The notes beneath the pieces are model-generated. The model saw only the letters and a list, made by a program, of their open reading frames with translations, was not told the origin of the DNA and ran no database searches. A stretch of DNA of 64,000 nt from UBA1568 sp964488025 (GTDB taxonomy: Bacteria > Patescibacteriota > Minisyncoccia > Moranbacterales > UBA1568): the NCBI GenBank assembly GCA_964488025.1, contig CAZATJ010000004.1, positions 4,113 through 68,112 on the forward strand, in the 5' to 3' direction. Below, piece after piece: positions 8,594 to 16,940 of this stretch; the first letter of the stretch is position 1, and every line of letters begins with the position of its first letter. Position numbers and translations under genes: made by a program.

Positions 8594-9088
8594 ATGGAAA
8601 AAACAAAAACAAATCTTTTCGCCTTTACGCTTATCGAGCTGTTGGTCGTGGTGGCGATTATGGGAATCGCGGCGACCATTATTCTGGTCGACTGGAGCGG
8701 TGCTCGGACGAAACAGCAGCTTGATACTTCCGCGAGAGAAGTGGAGGCATTGATACGGGAAGGTCAGAACTATGCTTTAACCGGATTTCAGAGAGTCGCG
8801 GGAAGCGAACCCTGCGCTTTTCGGGTGACTTGGGGCGGGTCGGACTATTCCTTGACTTATCGGTATAAGTCGGCTGGTGCCTGTACTCAGTCTTTGGTAT
8901 TGCAGTCGTACACACTTGCGAATGGCATTACTTTTTCTGCCGCATCAAGTGTGGATTTTACCCTCCCACACGGTGATTTTAGTGGAGCGACACGCACCAT
9001 TGTCCTCTCTAAACTCAGTACCTTTCATACCGTTTGCGTGTATACCAATGGGCTGATAAATAATATTCCCGGAGCGGCTTGTCCGTAA
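8594..9088 (+). CDS. Minor pilin, GspH/FimT-like
   Basis: A prepilin-type protein of 164 residues. The signal is MEKTKTNLFA followed by FTLIELLVVVAIMG; the residue before the cut is Ala rather than Gly, which the peptidase tolerates. The SGARTKQQLDTSAREVEALIREGQ region after the helix is typical of GspH/FimT. The ATG at 8594 is the only start that places the signal at the N-terminus. It begins 37 bases after pilD and leads a run of four minor pilins. Confidence 0.85.
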   Translation: MEKTKTNLFAFTLIELLVVVAIMGIAATIILVDWSGARTKQQLDTSAREVEALIREGQNYALTGFQRVAGSEPCAFRVTWGGSDYSLTYRYKSAGACTQSLVLQSYTLANGITFSAASSVDFTLPHGDFSGATRTIVLSKLSTFHTVCVYTNGLINNIPGAACP

Positions 9089-9101
9089 GAGTCTTTTTTC
9101 T

Positions 9102-9653
9102 ATGTTTTTATTCCATCTAACGAAAACTCCGAGGGGCTTTTCCATGCCAGAAGTGCTGCTTTCTCTTTTCGTACTAACAGTCGGATTGATAACGATTGTC
9201 TCCGTGATGGCTGGAAGCTTGCGTTATTCCTATATGACTCGTGATACGATTATTGCGGCGGAATTGGCTCAGGAAGGCGTGGAACTGGTGCGCAATGTCA
9301 GGGATAACGATTTTATTTCCGGGACGGGATTCGCTGATTTTGATGTGGCCAAGCCGCACTGTCGTGCCGATTGGGTCGATGCCAGTTTTGTCTGTTGGCC
9401 AAATCAGAATCCTCCCTCACGCTATTATATGCAGTATTCCGGCGGACTGTACTCTCATGTGACCGGTGTCAAAGAACGTTATTCTCGATACATTTATATC
9501 AATTATAATGATACTGTTGGCAGTGAGCGAGCCACTGTTCGAAGCTTTGTTTACTGGGGAACCTATATGCCGCCGGATACCGGAAACCCGGCCGGTTGCA
9601 ATACGGCCAGTAAGTGCGTGTACGCGGAAACTTTTTTGACAGCCTGGAAATAA
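9102..9653 (+). CDS. Minor pilin, PilV-like
   Basis: Prepilin-type protein of 183 residues. The leader ends TPRG and is followed by FSMPEVLLSLFVLTVG, with Glu at mature position 5. The segment AAELAQEGVELVRNVRDND is characteristic of the PilV/GspI-like minor pilins found in Patescibacteria pilus loci. The remainder is a Tyr- and Gly-rich domain with four cysteines. It would be part of the pilus-tip priming complex with the neighbouring minor pilins. Gap to the previous gene is 13 bases. Confidence 0.82.
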   Translation: MFLFHLTKTPRGFSMPEVLLSLFVLTVGLITIVSVMAGSLRYSYMTRDTIIAAELAQEGVELVRNVRDNDFISGTGFADFDVAKPHCRADWVDASFVCWPNQNPPSRYYMQYSGGLYSHVTGVKERYSRYIYINYNDTVGSERATVRSFVYWGTYMPPDTGNPAGCNTASKCVYAETFLTAWK

Positions 9654-9681
9654 CATATAAACCTTCTCCGGTTTCGTATCT

Positions 9682-10233
9682 ATGCATCCTCATTATCTCC
9701 GCACAACTCAGAAAGGATTTACACTGACAGAAATGCTGGTGTCCCTCTTTGTTTTCGGACTGGCGATGACGGGAGTGGCTCAGATTTTTTCCTCTTCTTT
9801 TTCCAGCTATCGGGTCAATCGGGCGGTGCAGTATGACGTCGAGACTGCCCAGCATACGCTTAATATCATGGCCAAGGAACTCCGTACCAGTTCCGTAGTC
9901 AGCGCCTCGGGGTCCCAGCAATTTGTCCAGTTTTATGATCATTCGCAGGGAAAATGTTTTCGCTATCGCATCAGTGGAGCCGCTTTACAGGTGGCGTCAG
10001 CTACCTCGACCGGAGTATCAAATTGCAATGGTATGAGCTTGACATCCTTTACAACGATCAGTACAGGGACGGTCACGGGGTCGTTTCAGGTCACACCGTC
10101 GACAGCCGTTGGCGGACCTCCGACCAAGGTTGGGAAAGTGACGATTTTTCTCCAGATAGCGGAAGATACCACGCATCAGGCTCGTATCCAGACGACAGTA
10201 TCACTCCGTGATTTCGGAAATATCGGTCTTTAA
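9682..10233 (+). CDS. Minor pilin, PilW/GspJ-like
   Basis: Prepilin-type protein of 183 residues. The leader ends TQKG and is followed by FTLTEMLVSLFVFGLA, with Glu at mature position 5. The following SFSSYRVNRAVQYDVETAQ region, in which the helix continues into an amphipathic stretch, is typical of PilW/GspJ proteins. It presumably acts in the same tip complex as the flanking minor pilins. The subtype is judged from helix pattern and order only. Confidence 0.82.
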   Translation: MHPHYLRTTQKGFTLTEMLVSLFVFGLAMTGVAQIFSSSFSSYRVNRAVQYDVETAQHTLNIMAKELRTSSVVSASGSQQFVQFYDHSQGKCFRYRISGAALQVASATSTGVSNCNGMSLTSFTTISTGTVTGSFQVTPSTAVGGPPTKVGKVTIFLQIAEDTTHQARIQTTVSLRDFGNIGL

Positions 10234-10248
10234 GTAATACAGAGGGCT

Positions 10249-10719
10249 ATGAAAAAAATGAGACGACAACCAAGGGGATCGGTACTTGCCCTTTCTCTTC
10301 TGATATTGAGTATGTTGCTTGCCATTGCGGTGAGCGGAGCGATGGTGGTGGTCGTGACAAAAAAAAGTGCCCGCGCGACCGAAAAATCGATGCTTGCTTT
10401 TCAAATTGCCGACGGTGCGGCGGAAAATATTTTGAAGAGAGTCTACAAGAACACGGATGCGACGCTCAGTATTTTAGCGACGAATCTTTATACGGGTGCT
10501 GGTACCCCATCCTGCAATGCCGGAGTAATAAGCGGAACGCTCCCCTCGGGTTCCGGAATATACACGGCGACTCTGTACCAGAATGATGGTAGCAAACTGA
10601 GTTGCAGTGGCTCAGGATACAGTACCTACGCCGAGTGGCGCTCCAAGCTGGTACACATGGTGGTTTCGGGGAGTTTTGCCGGTACGATGCGGGCCATTGA
10701 TGTCGGTGTGAGGCCTTAA
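10249..10719 (+). CDS. Minor pilin, PilX/GspK-like
   Basis: A protein of 156 residues with leader MKKMRRQPRG followed by SVLALSLLILSMLLAIAVSGA. It lacks the Glu at mature position 5, as do PilX and GspK, which sit at the very tip. The ATEKSMLAFQIADGAAENIL stretch after the helix is typical of this class. It is the last gene of the pilus locus, 59 bases before the ligA start region. Confidence 0.78.
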   Translation: MKKMRRQPRGSVLALSLLILSMLLAIAVSGAMVVVVTKKSARATEKSMLAFQIADGAAENILKRVYKNTDATLSILATNLYTGAGTPSCNAGVISGTLPSGSGIYTATLYQNDGSKLSCSGSGYSTYAEWRSKLVHMVVSGSFAGTMRAIDVGVRP

Positions 10720-10771
10720 TTCTGATTATACTTTTTTCCCTTAGATAGGTCTTTTTTCTCCTGACAAGCGG

Positions 10772-10780
10772 TGCTACAAT
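10772..10780 (+). promoter_or_regulatory. Extended -10 promoter for ligA
   Basis: TGCTACAAT at 10772-10780. It overlaps an ATG at 10779, which argues that the true start is the in-frame ATG at 10788, 7 bases beyond the -10. The mRNA would be leaderless. Confidence 0.55.
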
Positions 10781-10787
10781 GGAAAAC

Positions 10788-12935
10788 ATGGAAGAAAGAG
10801 TAAGAAGAGAACAAGCAAAAAAGCGCATGGAGAGCTTGAGCCAGGAGATCGATACTCATAGGCAGGCTTATCATGTCACCGACCAGCCAATCATTTCCGA
10901 CGAGGCCTATGACTCGCTTTTTTCAGAGTTGGTCGAACTGGAGCGTCTTTACCCTGAGTATATTTCCTCAACCAGCCCGACACAGCGTATCGGCGGTGAG
11001 CCACTGAAGGCCTTCCGCAAAGTGAAACACGTCACTCAACAGTGGTCGTTTGATGATGTCTTCGACCATGACGAACTTGTCGCGTGGGACAAGAAAGTGA
11101 AGCGTCTGTTACAAAAAGAAATTAAAGAAAGTAAGCTAGAAGCTAATCTGGAATATGTTTGTGAGCTCAAAATTGATGGTTTGAAAATGATCCTGACTTA
11201 TGAGCGGGGGGTCTTGGTTCGGGGAGCGACCCGGGGCGATGGTGTGGTTGGAGAGGAAGTGACTGAAAACCTCCGCACGATCAAAAGTGTTCCTTTGGAA
11301 CTGAATCAGGATATGGTTTCGGGAATTTTTATCGGAGAGGTGTGGTTGCCCGGGAAAGAATTGGCGCGTATCAATAAGGAACGAGTCAAAAATGATGAGC
11401 CGCCCTTTGCCAATCCGCGCAATGCCGCTGCCGGATCGATTCGTCAGCTCGATTCGAAGGTGACGGCATCGCGAAGGCTCGATTCCTTCGTATACGACAT
11501 TGATCAAATAACAATCAGCAATCAGCAATCGGAGAAAAACAAGGCATTTCCAGAAACGCAAATGGCGGAATTGGAACTTTTAAAGAAATTAGGGTTTCAA
11601 GTGAATGAACACTTTCGTCTTTGTCGTGATATCAAAGAAATTGAAAGTTATTACCAGGAATGGAATGCTAAACGCCATACCCTGCCGTATGGACTTGACG
11701 GTATCGTTATTAAGGTCAATCAGAAATCTTTGCAGGATGCCCTGGGCTATACCGGCAAGGCACCGCGTTTTGGGGTGGCCTATAAATTTCCAGCAGAGCA
11801 GGCGACGACGGTTGTGGAGGATGTTTCGGTGCAGATCGGCCGTACGGGAGTGCTGACCCCGGTGGCGCATTTGCGACCGGTCCGTATTGCTGGATCGGTG
11901 GTCAGTCGCGCGACGCTCCATAATTATGATGAAATCAGGCGTCTGGGCGTCCGAATCGGCGATACGGTTATTCTTCAGAAAGCAGGAGACATTATTCCGG
12001 AGATTGTCTCGGTTATAGAGAATCTACGTACCGGAAAGGAAAAGAAAGTAAGCACTCCCCGTGCCTGTCCTATCTGCGGTTCGAATGTTGAAAGGAAAAT
12101 TATTGGAGAAAAATCAAAAATCAGAAATTCTGAACGAAAGATACAAGAAAGCGCGGCCCTGTACTGTTCCAATGAGCGCTGTTTCGCCATCGAAAAGGAA
12201 TATCTTATCCATGCTGTTTCAAAGAAAGGTCTCGATATTCCGGGTTTGGGGGAAAAAATCGTCGAACAACTCATGAATGAGGGATTGGTAAAGGATTTGG
12301 CGGATATTTTTGCTCTGACAGCCGGTGATCTGGCGCCGCTTGAACGTTTCGCTGAAAAATCAGCGGTCAAACTGACGGATTCGGTCGCTCACGCCAAACA
12401 GGTGCCGGGGGCTAAGTTCATTTTCGCTCTCGGGATCCATCATGTCGGTGAAGAAACGGCGGAATTGATAGTAGCTTTCTTGATGGGACGGAAAAATATT
12501 TCTCCGCTGAAGACTCCGGAAGATCTGATAAAAGCGTTTGCCGCTTTAACACAAGAAGATCTGCTTTCGATTAAGGGGATTGGCGAGGCAGTTGCCTTAA
12601 GCGTGATGGAATGGTTCGCTACCGAGCAAAACAGGGAACTTTTATCGAAATTAACGGAAGAGGGGGTCACAATTGTTTTCCCTGAAGTGAAACTCGCGGC
12701 GACGCTTTCCTGGCAAGGCAGGGTGTTCGTTTTGACCGGAGAGCTTGCTTCCTTTACAAGAGATGAAGCCAAGGCTATGATTAAGGAAAAAGGAGGATCA
12801 GTTTCGTCTTCAGTGAGCCGAAAAACCGACTACGTGGTCGCTGGTGTCCATCCGGGGAGCAAGTATGACGCGGCTAAAGAGTTGGGAGTGAAAATAGTGG
12901 ATGAGGAAGAGTTTAAGAAGATGCTTCAGGAATAA
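10788..12935 (+). CDS. ligA: NAD-dependent DNA ligase LigA
   Basis: A ligase of 715 residues that seals nicks in replication and repair with NAD+. The Ia domain is N-terminal (YDSLFSELVELE region). The adenylation lysine is in CELKIDGLKM (near residue 124), with RGATRGDGVVGEEVT after it. The OB fold has VQIGRTGVLTPVA, then come a four-cysteine zinc finger (CPIC and YCSNERC), a helix-hairpin-helix region and a C-terminal BRCT domain (about 640-715). Two lineage-specific low-complexity inserts are visible: ISNQQSEKNK after the FVYDID stretch, and KSKIRNSERKIQES inside the zinc finger. Both coincide with dispersed DNA repeats. Start 10788 is preferred over 10779 because the latter overlaps the -10. 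Confidence 0.95.
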   Translation: MEERVRREQAKKRMESLSQEIDTHRQAYHVTDQPIISDEAYDSLFSELVELERLYPEYISSTSPTQRIGGEPLKAFRKVKHVTQQWSFDDVFDHDELVAWDKKVKRLLQKEIKESKLEANLEYVCELKIDGLKMILTYERGVLVRGATRGDGVVGEEVTENLRTIKSVPLELNQDMVSGIFIGEVWLPGKELARINKERVKNDEPPFANPRNAAAGSIRQLDSKVTASRRLDSFVYDIDQITISNQQSEKNKAFPETQMAELELLKKLGFQVNEHFRLCRDIKEIESYYQEWNAKRHTLPYGLDGIVIKVNQKSLQDALGYTGKAPRFGVAYKFPAEQATTVVEDVSVQIGRTGVLTPVAHLRPVRIAGSVVSRATLHNYDEIRRLGVRIGDTVILQKAGDIIPEIVSVIENLRTGKEKKVSTPRACPICGSNVERKIIGEKSKIRNSERKIQESAALYCSNERCFAIEKEYLIHAVSKKGLDIPGLGEKIVEQLMNEGLVKDLADIFALTAGDLAPLERFAEKSAVKLTDSVAHAKQVPGAKFIFALGIHHVGEETAELIVAFLMGRKNISPLKTPEDLIKAFAALTQEDLLSIKGIGEAVALSVMEWFATEQNRELLSKLTEEGVTIVFPEVKLAATLSWQGRVFVLTGELASFTRDEAKAMIKEKGGSVSSSVSRKTDYVVAGVHPGSKYDAAKELGVKIVDEEEFKKMLQE

Positions 12936-12951
12936 AATCTTCAAGTTTCAA

Positions 12952-12978
12952 TTCACAATTTTTAATCAATGATACAAT
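12952..12978 (+). promoter_or_regulatory. Promoter for gatC-gatA
   Basis: TTCACA at 12952-12957 and an extended -10 TGATACAAT at 12970-12978, spacer 15. The start would be near 12985, leaving a leader of about 60 bases made of low-complexity AATTTTGAAATTG-type sequence. Confidence 0.5.
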
Positions 12979-13043
12979 GATGGGAATTTTGAAATTGAGG
13001 ATTGTTTAGAAGTTAGAAATTGGTAATGAGAAATTGCGTCAAT

Positions 13044-13331
13044 ATGCTTTCCGAAGAAGAGGTGAAAAATATCGCGTTGCTCAGTCGTATCGGGCTGAAA
13101 GAGGAGGAGATTCCGCAGTATCAGAAAGACCTGTCGGCGGTTTTTGATTTTTTTCGTGAGCTTCAAACGTTACCGACGGACAATGTCGCCCCTATCGGCC
13201 ATATTACCGGAAGAACCGATGTCATGCGCGGTGATCTGCATGAAGATTTCGGTCAGACGGGGAAGGATCAGATACTGAAGAATGCCCCCGATACCAAAGA
13301 AAATTTCCTCAAAGTCCGATCAGTCTTTTAG
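13044..13331 (+). CDS. gatC: Asp/Glu-tRNA amidotransferase subunit C
   Basis: A small subunit of 95 residues that wraps between GatA and GatB and stabilises the complex. The N-terminal EEVKNIALLSRIGLKEEE is the GatC signature, and the C-terminal RTDVMRGDLHEDFG segment matches the conserved R-x-D-x-x tail. The ATG at 13044 places the signature at residues 4-20 as in other GatC proteins; the in-frame ATG at 13026 would add six unsupported residues. It precedes gatA by 3 bases. gatB is separate, 9 kb downstream. Confidence 0.92.
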   Translation: MLSEEEVKNIALLSRIGLKEEEIPQYQKDLSAVFDFFRELQTLPTDNVAPIGHITGRTDVMRGDLHEDFGQTGKDQILKNAPDTKENFLKVRSVF

Positions 13332-13334
13332 TTT

Positions 13335-14807
13335 ATGATTCGAGCTCTGCACGAAAAACTGGTGACGCGGCAGTGTAGCGCTGTTTCTTTGGTGGAACAG
13401 TATTTTTCTGTTATTGAAAAAAGGGATCCGGAAATTCTTGCTTATCTGACGCCGCTTCAGGAACAGGCGCTCGCGGAAGCCCGTGAAGTGGATGAGCAGA
13501 TTGCGCGAGGAGAGAGTATTGATTTGCTTTCTGGTATTCCCGGAGCCATCAAGGATAATATCCTGATGGAGGGGATTCGGGCGACATCGGCCTCTAAGAT
13601 ACTTGATAGCTATATCGCTCCGTATGATGCGACGGTCGTTGCGAAACTGAAGGCCGTTCATGTGCCAATCCTCGGAAAGACCAATATGGATGAGTTCGCG
13701 CTTGGTTCGTCTACGGAAAATAGCGCCTATCAGATAACCAAAAATCCCCACGATGTGACACGTGTTCCTGGTGGTACTTCCGGAGGTTCGGCAGCCGCGG
13801 TGGCGGCAGGGGAAGCGGTGTTTGCTCTCGGGTCGGATACTGGAGGCTCAATTCGTCAGCCAGCCGCATTTTGTGGTGTCGTGGGACTCAAGCCGACGTA
13901 TGGCCGGGTCAGTCGCTATGGGTTAATGGCTGGGGCATCCAGTTTGGATCAGATCGGTCCTATCGCACAGACTGTTGAGGATGTGGCCATTGTCTTTTCT
14001 CGGATTGCCGGATACGACCCGCATGATGCCACGACTGCTGACAGCGGGCATGGCAAGCGATATGAGGATTATTTGGGCAATGACGTGCGTGGGAAAAAAA
14101 TCGGTATCCCAAAGGAATATTTTTCGGAAAATCTCGATCCGCGCATCCGCACCCTTTGTGACGCCGCCCTGGAACGCTTCAAATCTCTCGATATGGAAGT
14201 GATTGAGATATCTTTGCCGCACAGTGCTTTCGCTTTGCCGGCTTACTATATTATTCAGCCCTGCGAAGTCAGTTCGAATCTGGCCCGTTATGACGGCATT
14301 CGTTATGGACTGTCCATCAATGATGAGAAGGACTCGACCGAGAAAAGCAGCACGCTTTTGGAAACCTATCTTGATACCCGTCGTCACGGATTCGGGCCGG
14401 AAGTGAAGCGACGTATCATGCTGGGAACCTATAGCCTGTCATCGGGCTACTACGATGCCTATTATCTCAAGGCACAGAAAGTACGGGCGCTCATCAAGCA
14501 GGATTTCGAAAAGGCGTTCGAGACAGTGGACTTCATTTTTTCGCCAACGGCGCCGGAACCCGCTTTCAAGATTGGTGAAAAAACAACTGACCCCCTCAAG
14601 ATGTATCTCGGCGACATCTATACCGTGACAGCGAACCTGACCGGTGTTCCGGCTATTTCTTTTCCTATTGGCACCGTGGAAGAAGGGGGCAAGTCACTTC
14701 CTATCGGAGGACAGTTGATGGGAAAATGGTTTGATGAAGAGACGTTACTCTGTGTCGCACACGCTTTCGAAACAGAAAACAAGAAACAACAAGCAGAAAA
14801 CAAATAA
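13335..14807 (+). CDS. gatA: Asp/Glu-tRNA amidotransferase subunit A
   Basis: The glutaminase subunit of GatCAB, which converts Glu-tRNA(Gln) to Gln-tRNA(Gln). Length is 490 residues. The Ser-cis-Ser-Lys triad of amidase-signature enzymes is present: Lys in GIPGAIKDNIL (near residue 75), Ser in GGTSGGSAAAVAAG and nucleophile Ser in GSDTGGSIRQPA (near 175). The last dozen residues (ETENKKQQAENK) are low complexity, resembling the dispersed AACAA-type repeats found elsewhere. With gatB and the tRNA-Gln in this window it indicates the indirect route to Gln-tRNA. Confidence 0.96.
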   Translation: MIRALHEKLVTRQCSAVSLVEQYFSVIEKRDPEILAYLTPLQEQALAEAREVDEQIARGESIDLLSGIPGAIKDNILMEGIRATSASKILDSYIAPYDATVVAKLKAVHVPILGKTNMDEFALGSSTENSAYQITKNPHDVTRVPGGTSGGSAAAVAAGEAVFALGSDTGGSIRQPAAFCGVVGLKPTYGRVSRYGLMAGASSLDQIGPIAQTVEDVAIVFSRIAGYDPHDATTADSGHGKRYEDYLGNDVRGKKIGIPKEYFSENLDPRIRTLCDAALERFKSLDMEVIEISLPHSAFALPAYYIIQPCEVSSNLARYDGIRYGLSINDEKDSTEKSSTLLETYLDTRRHGFGPEVKRRIMLGTYSLSSGYYDAYYLKAQKVRALIKQDFEKAFETVDFIFSPTAPEPAFKIGEKTTDPLKMYLGDIYTVTANLTGVPAISFPIGTVEEGGKSLPIGGQLMGKWFDEETLLCVAHAFETENKKQQAENK

Positions 14808-14882
14808 CAAAGCGCGTGAACAGAAGCAGTGGTTTTGGATAGTGTGATGACTGCTGGCTGTTTGCTGATAACTGATATAGGT

Positions 14883-15413
14883 ATGGAGGTTGATTTGACT
14901 CAAATGGCAATACTGTTCTGGTCCAAGGGGGCTCAATTTTTTGACCAGTCTTTCCTTTGGCTGGCAGTAAAGTTCTTTCTTTTTGTCTATGTTGTGGTGC
15001 TTTTTGTGGATATCGTACTTCTCTTAGTGTTGAAGGGCCTCTCTTCCGACCTGAAGACAGCCCTCTACGGAACTGACCGGCCGATGACTTCCAAAAATAC
15101 CCTGATCAAGCGTTGGGAGGCGATTTTGAGTCGCACCGAAAGTAATAATCCTTCGCAATATAAGGTGGCGGTACTTGAGGCGGATGCTCTGGCGGATGAA
15201 ATTCTTGATGGTATCGGGTACGCCGGAGCGACGATGGCGGAAAGACTCGAAGCGGTGCGGGGAGGACAGCTCGAAACCAAAACATTATTAATCGAGGCGC
15301 ATGAGGCTCGTAATCAGATTATTCATGATCCTCGTTTCTCTCTCACGCGCGATGAGGCGCGCCGCTACCTCGGTTATTTCGAGAAATTTTTTGATGAAGT
15401 CGAGCTTTTCTAG
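14883..15413 (+). CDS. One-TM protein of unknown function with HEPN-like RNxxxH motif
   Basis: A protein of 176 residues. A membrane segment is at about residues 23-48, followed by a helical cytoplasmic-type domain. Near residue 146 the sequence AHEARNQIIHDP contains R-N-x-x-x-H, the form of the catalytic motif of HEPN ribonucleases, on a helix pair as in that fold. The function is not known and the HEPN idea is inference from one motif. The ATG at 14883 was chosen because the upstream in-frame codons lie in a repeat-like stretch. It lies upstream of the secE promoter and is not in that operon. Confidence 0.7.
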   Translation: MEVDLTQMAILFWSKGAQFFDQSFLWLAVKFFLFVYVVVLFVDIVLLLVLKGLSSDLKTALYGTDRPMTSKNTLIKRWEAILSRTESNNPSQYKVAVLEADALADEILDGIGYAGATMAERLEAVRGGQLETKTLLIEAHEARNQIIHDPRFSLTRDEARRYLGYFEKFFDEVELF

Positions 15414-15439
15414 GTTGAAGCTGTCTTGGGAGAACCCAA

Positions 15440-15468
15440 TTGACACTTTCCCTCTTTCCTGATATCTT
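15440..15468 (+). promoter_or_regulatory. Promoter of secE-nusG-rplK-rplA
   Basis: TTGACA at 15440-15445 and TATCTT at 15463-15468 with a 17-base spacer. The predicted start near 15475 is only 5 bases before a terminator-like hairpin. Confidence 0.7.
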
Positions 15469-15479
15469 TATTTCTACAA

Positions 15480-15498
15480 AGCCCTCGGGGCTTTTTTT
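15480..15498 (+). terminator. Terminator-like hairpin between promoter and secE
   Basis: AGCCC, loop TCG, GGGCT and seven T residues. It could end transcription of the upstream membrane-protein gene while sparing new transcripts that start at about 15475, or it could act on the 5' end of the secE mRNA. Confidence 0.65.
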
Positions 15499-15523
15499 AA
15501 GAGGCAAAAAAGAAAGAAGAAAT

Positions 15524-15709
15524 ATGACTGCTATCCTGACGTTTCTCCGTGAAGCCAAAGTGGAGCTTTCTCGGGTAAATTGGCCATCGCAGAAGGAAGT
15601 GATCCGATACACGGTTTTAGTCGTAATCATCAGCCTGGCGGTAGCGGCCTTTTTGGGTAGCCTGGACTTTCTGTTCAGTTTTCTGGTAGAAAAATATCTC
15701 CTTACCTAA
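15524..15709 (+). CDS. secE: Preprotein translocase subunit SecE
   Basis: A small translocon subunit of 61 residues. The amphipathic segment FLREAKVELSRVNWPSQKEV (about residues 6-25) is the SecE signature, followed by one membrane helix (about 28-55). It holds SecY together in the plasma membrane. The ATG at 15524 is right after the hairpin and in front of the signature. The neighbours nusG, rplK and rplA give the classical secE-nusG-L11-L1 order. Confidence 0.95.
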   Translation: MTAILTFLREAKVELSRVNWPSQKEVIRYTVLVVIISLAVAAFLGSLDFLFSFLVEKYLLT

Positions 15710-15729
15710 TCTTTGACGCAGCATTTCGT

Positions 15730-16430
15730 ATGGCAAAGCAAACGCAACATCATGGTCGGGCCTGGTACGTCCTTCATACCTATTCCGGTTATGAAGATAA
15801 TGTCGCCCGCAATCTGAAGCAGCGTATCGAGTCCATGGATATGCAGGAGCTTATCTTCGATGTTCTGGTACCAAAGGAAAAGAAGATTAAGATTAAGGGT
15901 GGCAAACGGACAGTGGTGGAAGAACGCATCTATCCTGGCTACGTGCTGGTTGATATGATGGTGACCGATGCCTCCTGGTACGTGGTGCGCAATACGCCGA
16001 ACGTCACTGGTTTTATTGGACTTGGAACGACTCCGACTCCGATTGATGGCAAGGAAATCGATGCCCTGAAGAAGCGCATGGGTGTGGCCGAACCGAAATA
16101 CAAGATTGATGTTCATGTTGGTGACGCGGTCAAGATTATCGACGGACCATTCAAGGAATTCGAAGGAAGGATTCAGGAGGTTGACGAAGAGAAGGGGAAG
16201 GTCAAGGTACTGGTCTCCATTTTTGGTCGTGAAACTCCGGTGGAGCTAGACTTTCTCCANNNNNNNNNNNNNNNNNNNNNNNNNNNNNNNNNNNNNNNNN
16301 NNNNNNNNNNNNNNNNNNNNNNNNNNNNNNNNNNNNNNNNNNNNNNNNNNNNNNNNNNNAGGTACTGGTCTCCATTTTTGGTCGTGAAACTCCGGTGGAG
16401 CTAGACTTTCTCCAGGTGAAGAAAGGGTAG
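15730..16430 (+). CDS. nusG: Transcription antitermination factor NusG (interrupted by an assembly gap)
   Basis: NusG couples RNA polymerase to the ribosome and Rho. The NGN domain starts WYVLHTYSGYEDNVARNLK (about residue 11) and includes YPGYVLVDM. The KOW domain starts near residue 128 with GDAVKIIDGPFKEFEGRI. The reading frame is interrupted by 100 N at 16260-16359. The 55 bases before the gap are repeated exactly after it; removing the N run and one copy (16260-16414) restores one frame of 181 residues ending ELDFLQVKKG, the usual NusG length. The gap is therefore most likely an assembly artefact and the gene intact. Confidence 0.93.
16260..16359. other. Scaffold gap (100 N) flanked by identical 55-base sequences
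   Basis: Exactly 100 N. Bases 16205-16259 and 16360-16414 are identical. This is what a scaffolder leaves when two contigs that overlap by one k-mer of 55 are joined without merging. No sequence is thought to be missing. Confidence 0.9.
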
Positions 16431-16457
16431 TACGAATAATTGATTTTTGAGAATACT

Positions 16458-16883
16458 ATGGCTAAGACAATCAAAACCGTTATCAAGTTGCAGATCCCGG
16501 CCGGCAAGGCCAATCCGGCTCCTCCAGTCGGACCGGCGCTTGGCCAGCACGGACTGAATATTCAGGATTTTTGCAGCAAGTTCAACGCCGCGACACAGGA
16601 TCGCATGGGCGATGTCGTTCCGGCAGAAATTACGGTGTTCGAAGACCGCACTTTTTCGTTTGTACTCAAAACCTCTCCCGCTTCGGATCTTTTGAAGAAA
16701 GCCGCTGGCATCGCCAAGGCAGCTGCCAATCCCTTGAAGGATAAAGCTGGTCAGGTGACGCAGGCTCAGATTCGTGAGATTGCCGAAAAGAAAATGTCTG
16801 ATCTTTCAGCGAACGATGTCGAGGCGGCCATGAAGATTATCACCGGTTCTGCCCGTTCCATGGGAATCAAAGTAGTAGACTAA
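16458..16883 (+). CDS. rplK: 50S ribosomal protein L11
   Basis: L11 of 141 residues, normal length. The start MAKTIKTVIKLQIPAGKANP and the PPVGPALGQHGLNI motif are diagnostic. The N-terminal domain binds the GTPase centre with L10 and L12, and the C-terminal domain (about 75-141) binds 23S rRNA. The ATG at 16458 is used because it gives the canonical N-terminus. It follows nusG by 27 bases. Confidence 0.97.
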   Translation: MAKTIKTVIKLQIPAGKANPAPPVGPALGQHGLNIQDFCSKFNAATQDRMGDVVPAEITVFEDRTFSFVLKTSPASDLLKKAAGIAKAAANPLKDKAGQVTQAQIREIAEKKMSDLSANDVEAAMKIITGSARSMGIKVVD

Positions 16884-16895
16884 TTATTTTTTGAT

Positions 16896-16916
16896 GTGGG
16901 AGTCCGCAAGCCGGCG
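16896..16916 (+). other. Hairpin between rplK and rplA
   Basis: GTCCGC and GCGGAC flank a six-base loop (AAGCCG), with no U tract. It could be a processing or L1-related site in the mRNA. No further support is visible. Confidence 0.35.
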
Positions 16917-16940
16917 GACGTCTGAACCACGTATAATACT

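Noticed and set aside
16202..16513. Frameshifted or truncated nusG
   Set aside because: The break is explained by 100 N and an exact 55-base duplication; the repaired frame is complete.
16932..16937. TATAAT just before rplA as a promoter
   Set aside because: Only 3 bases from the ATG, so a start would fall inside the gene; no -35 or TGn.
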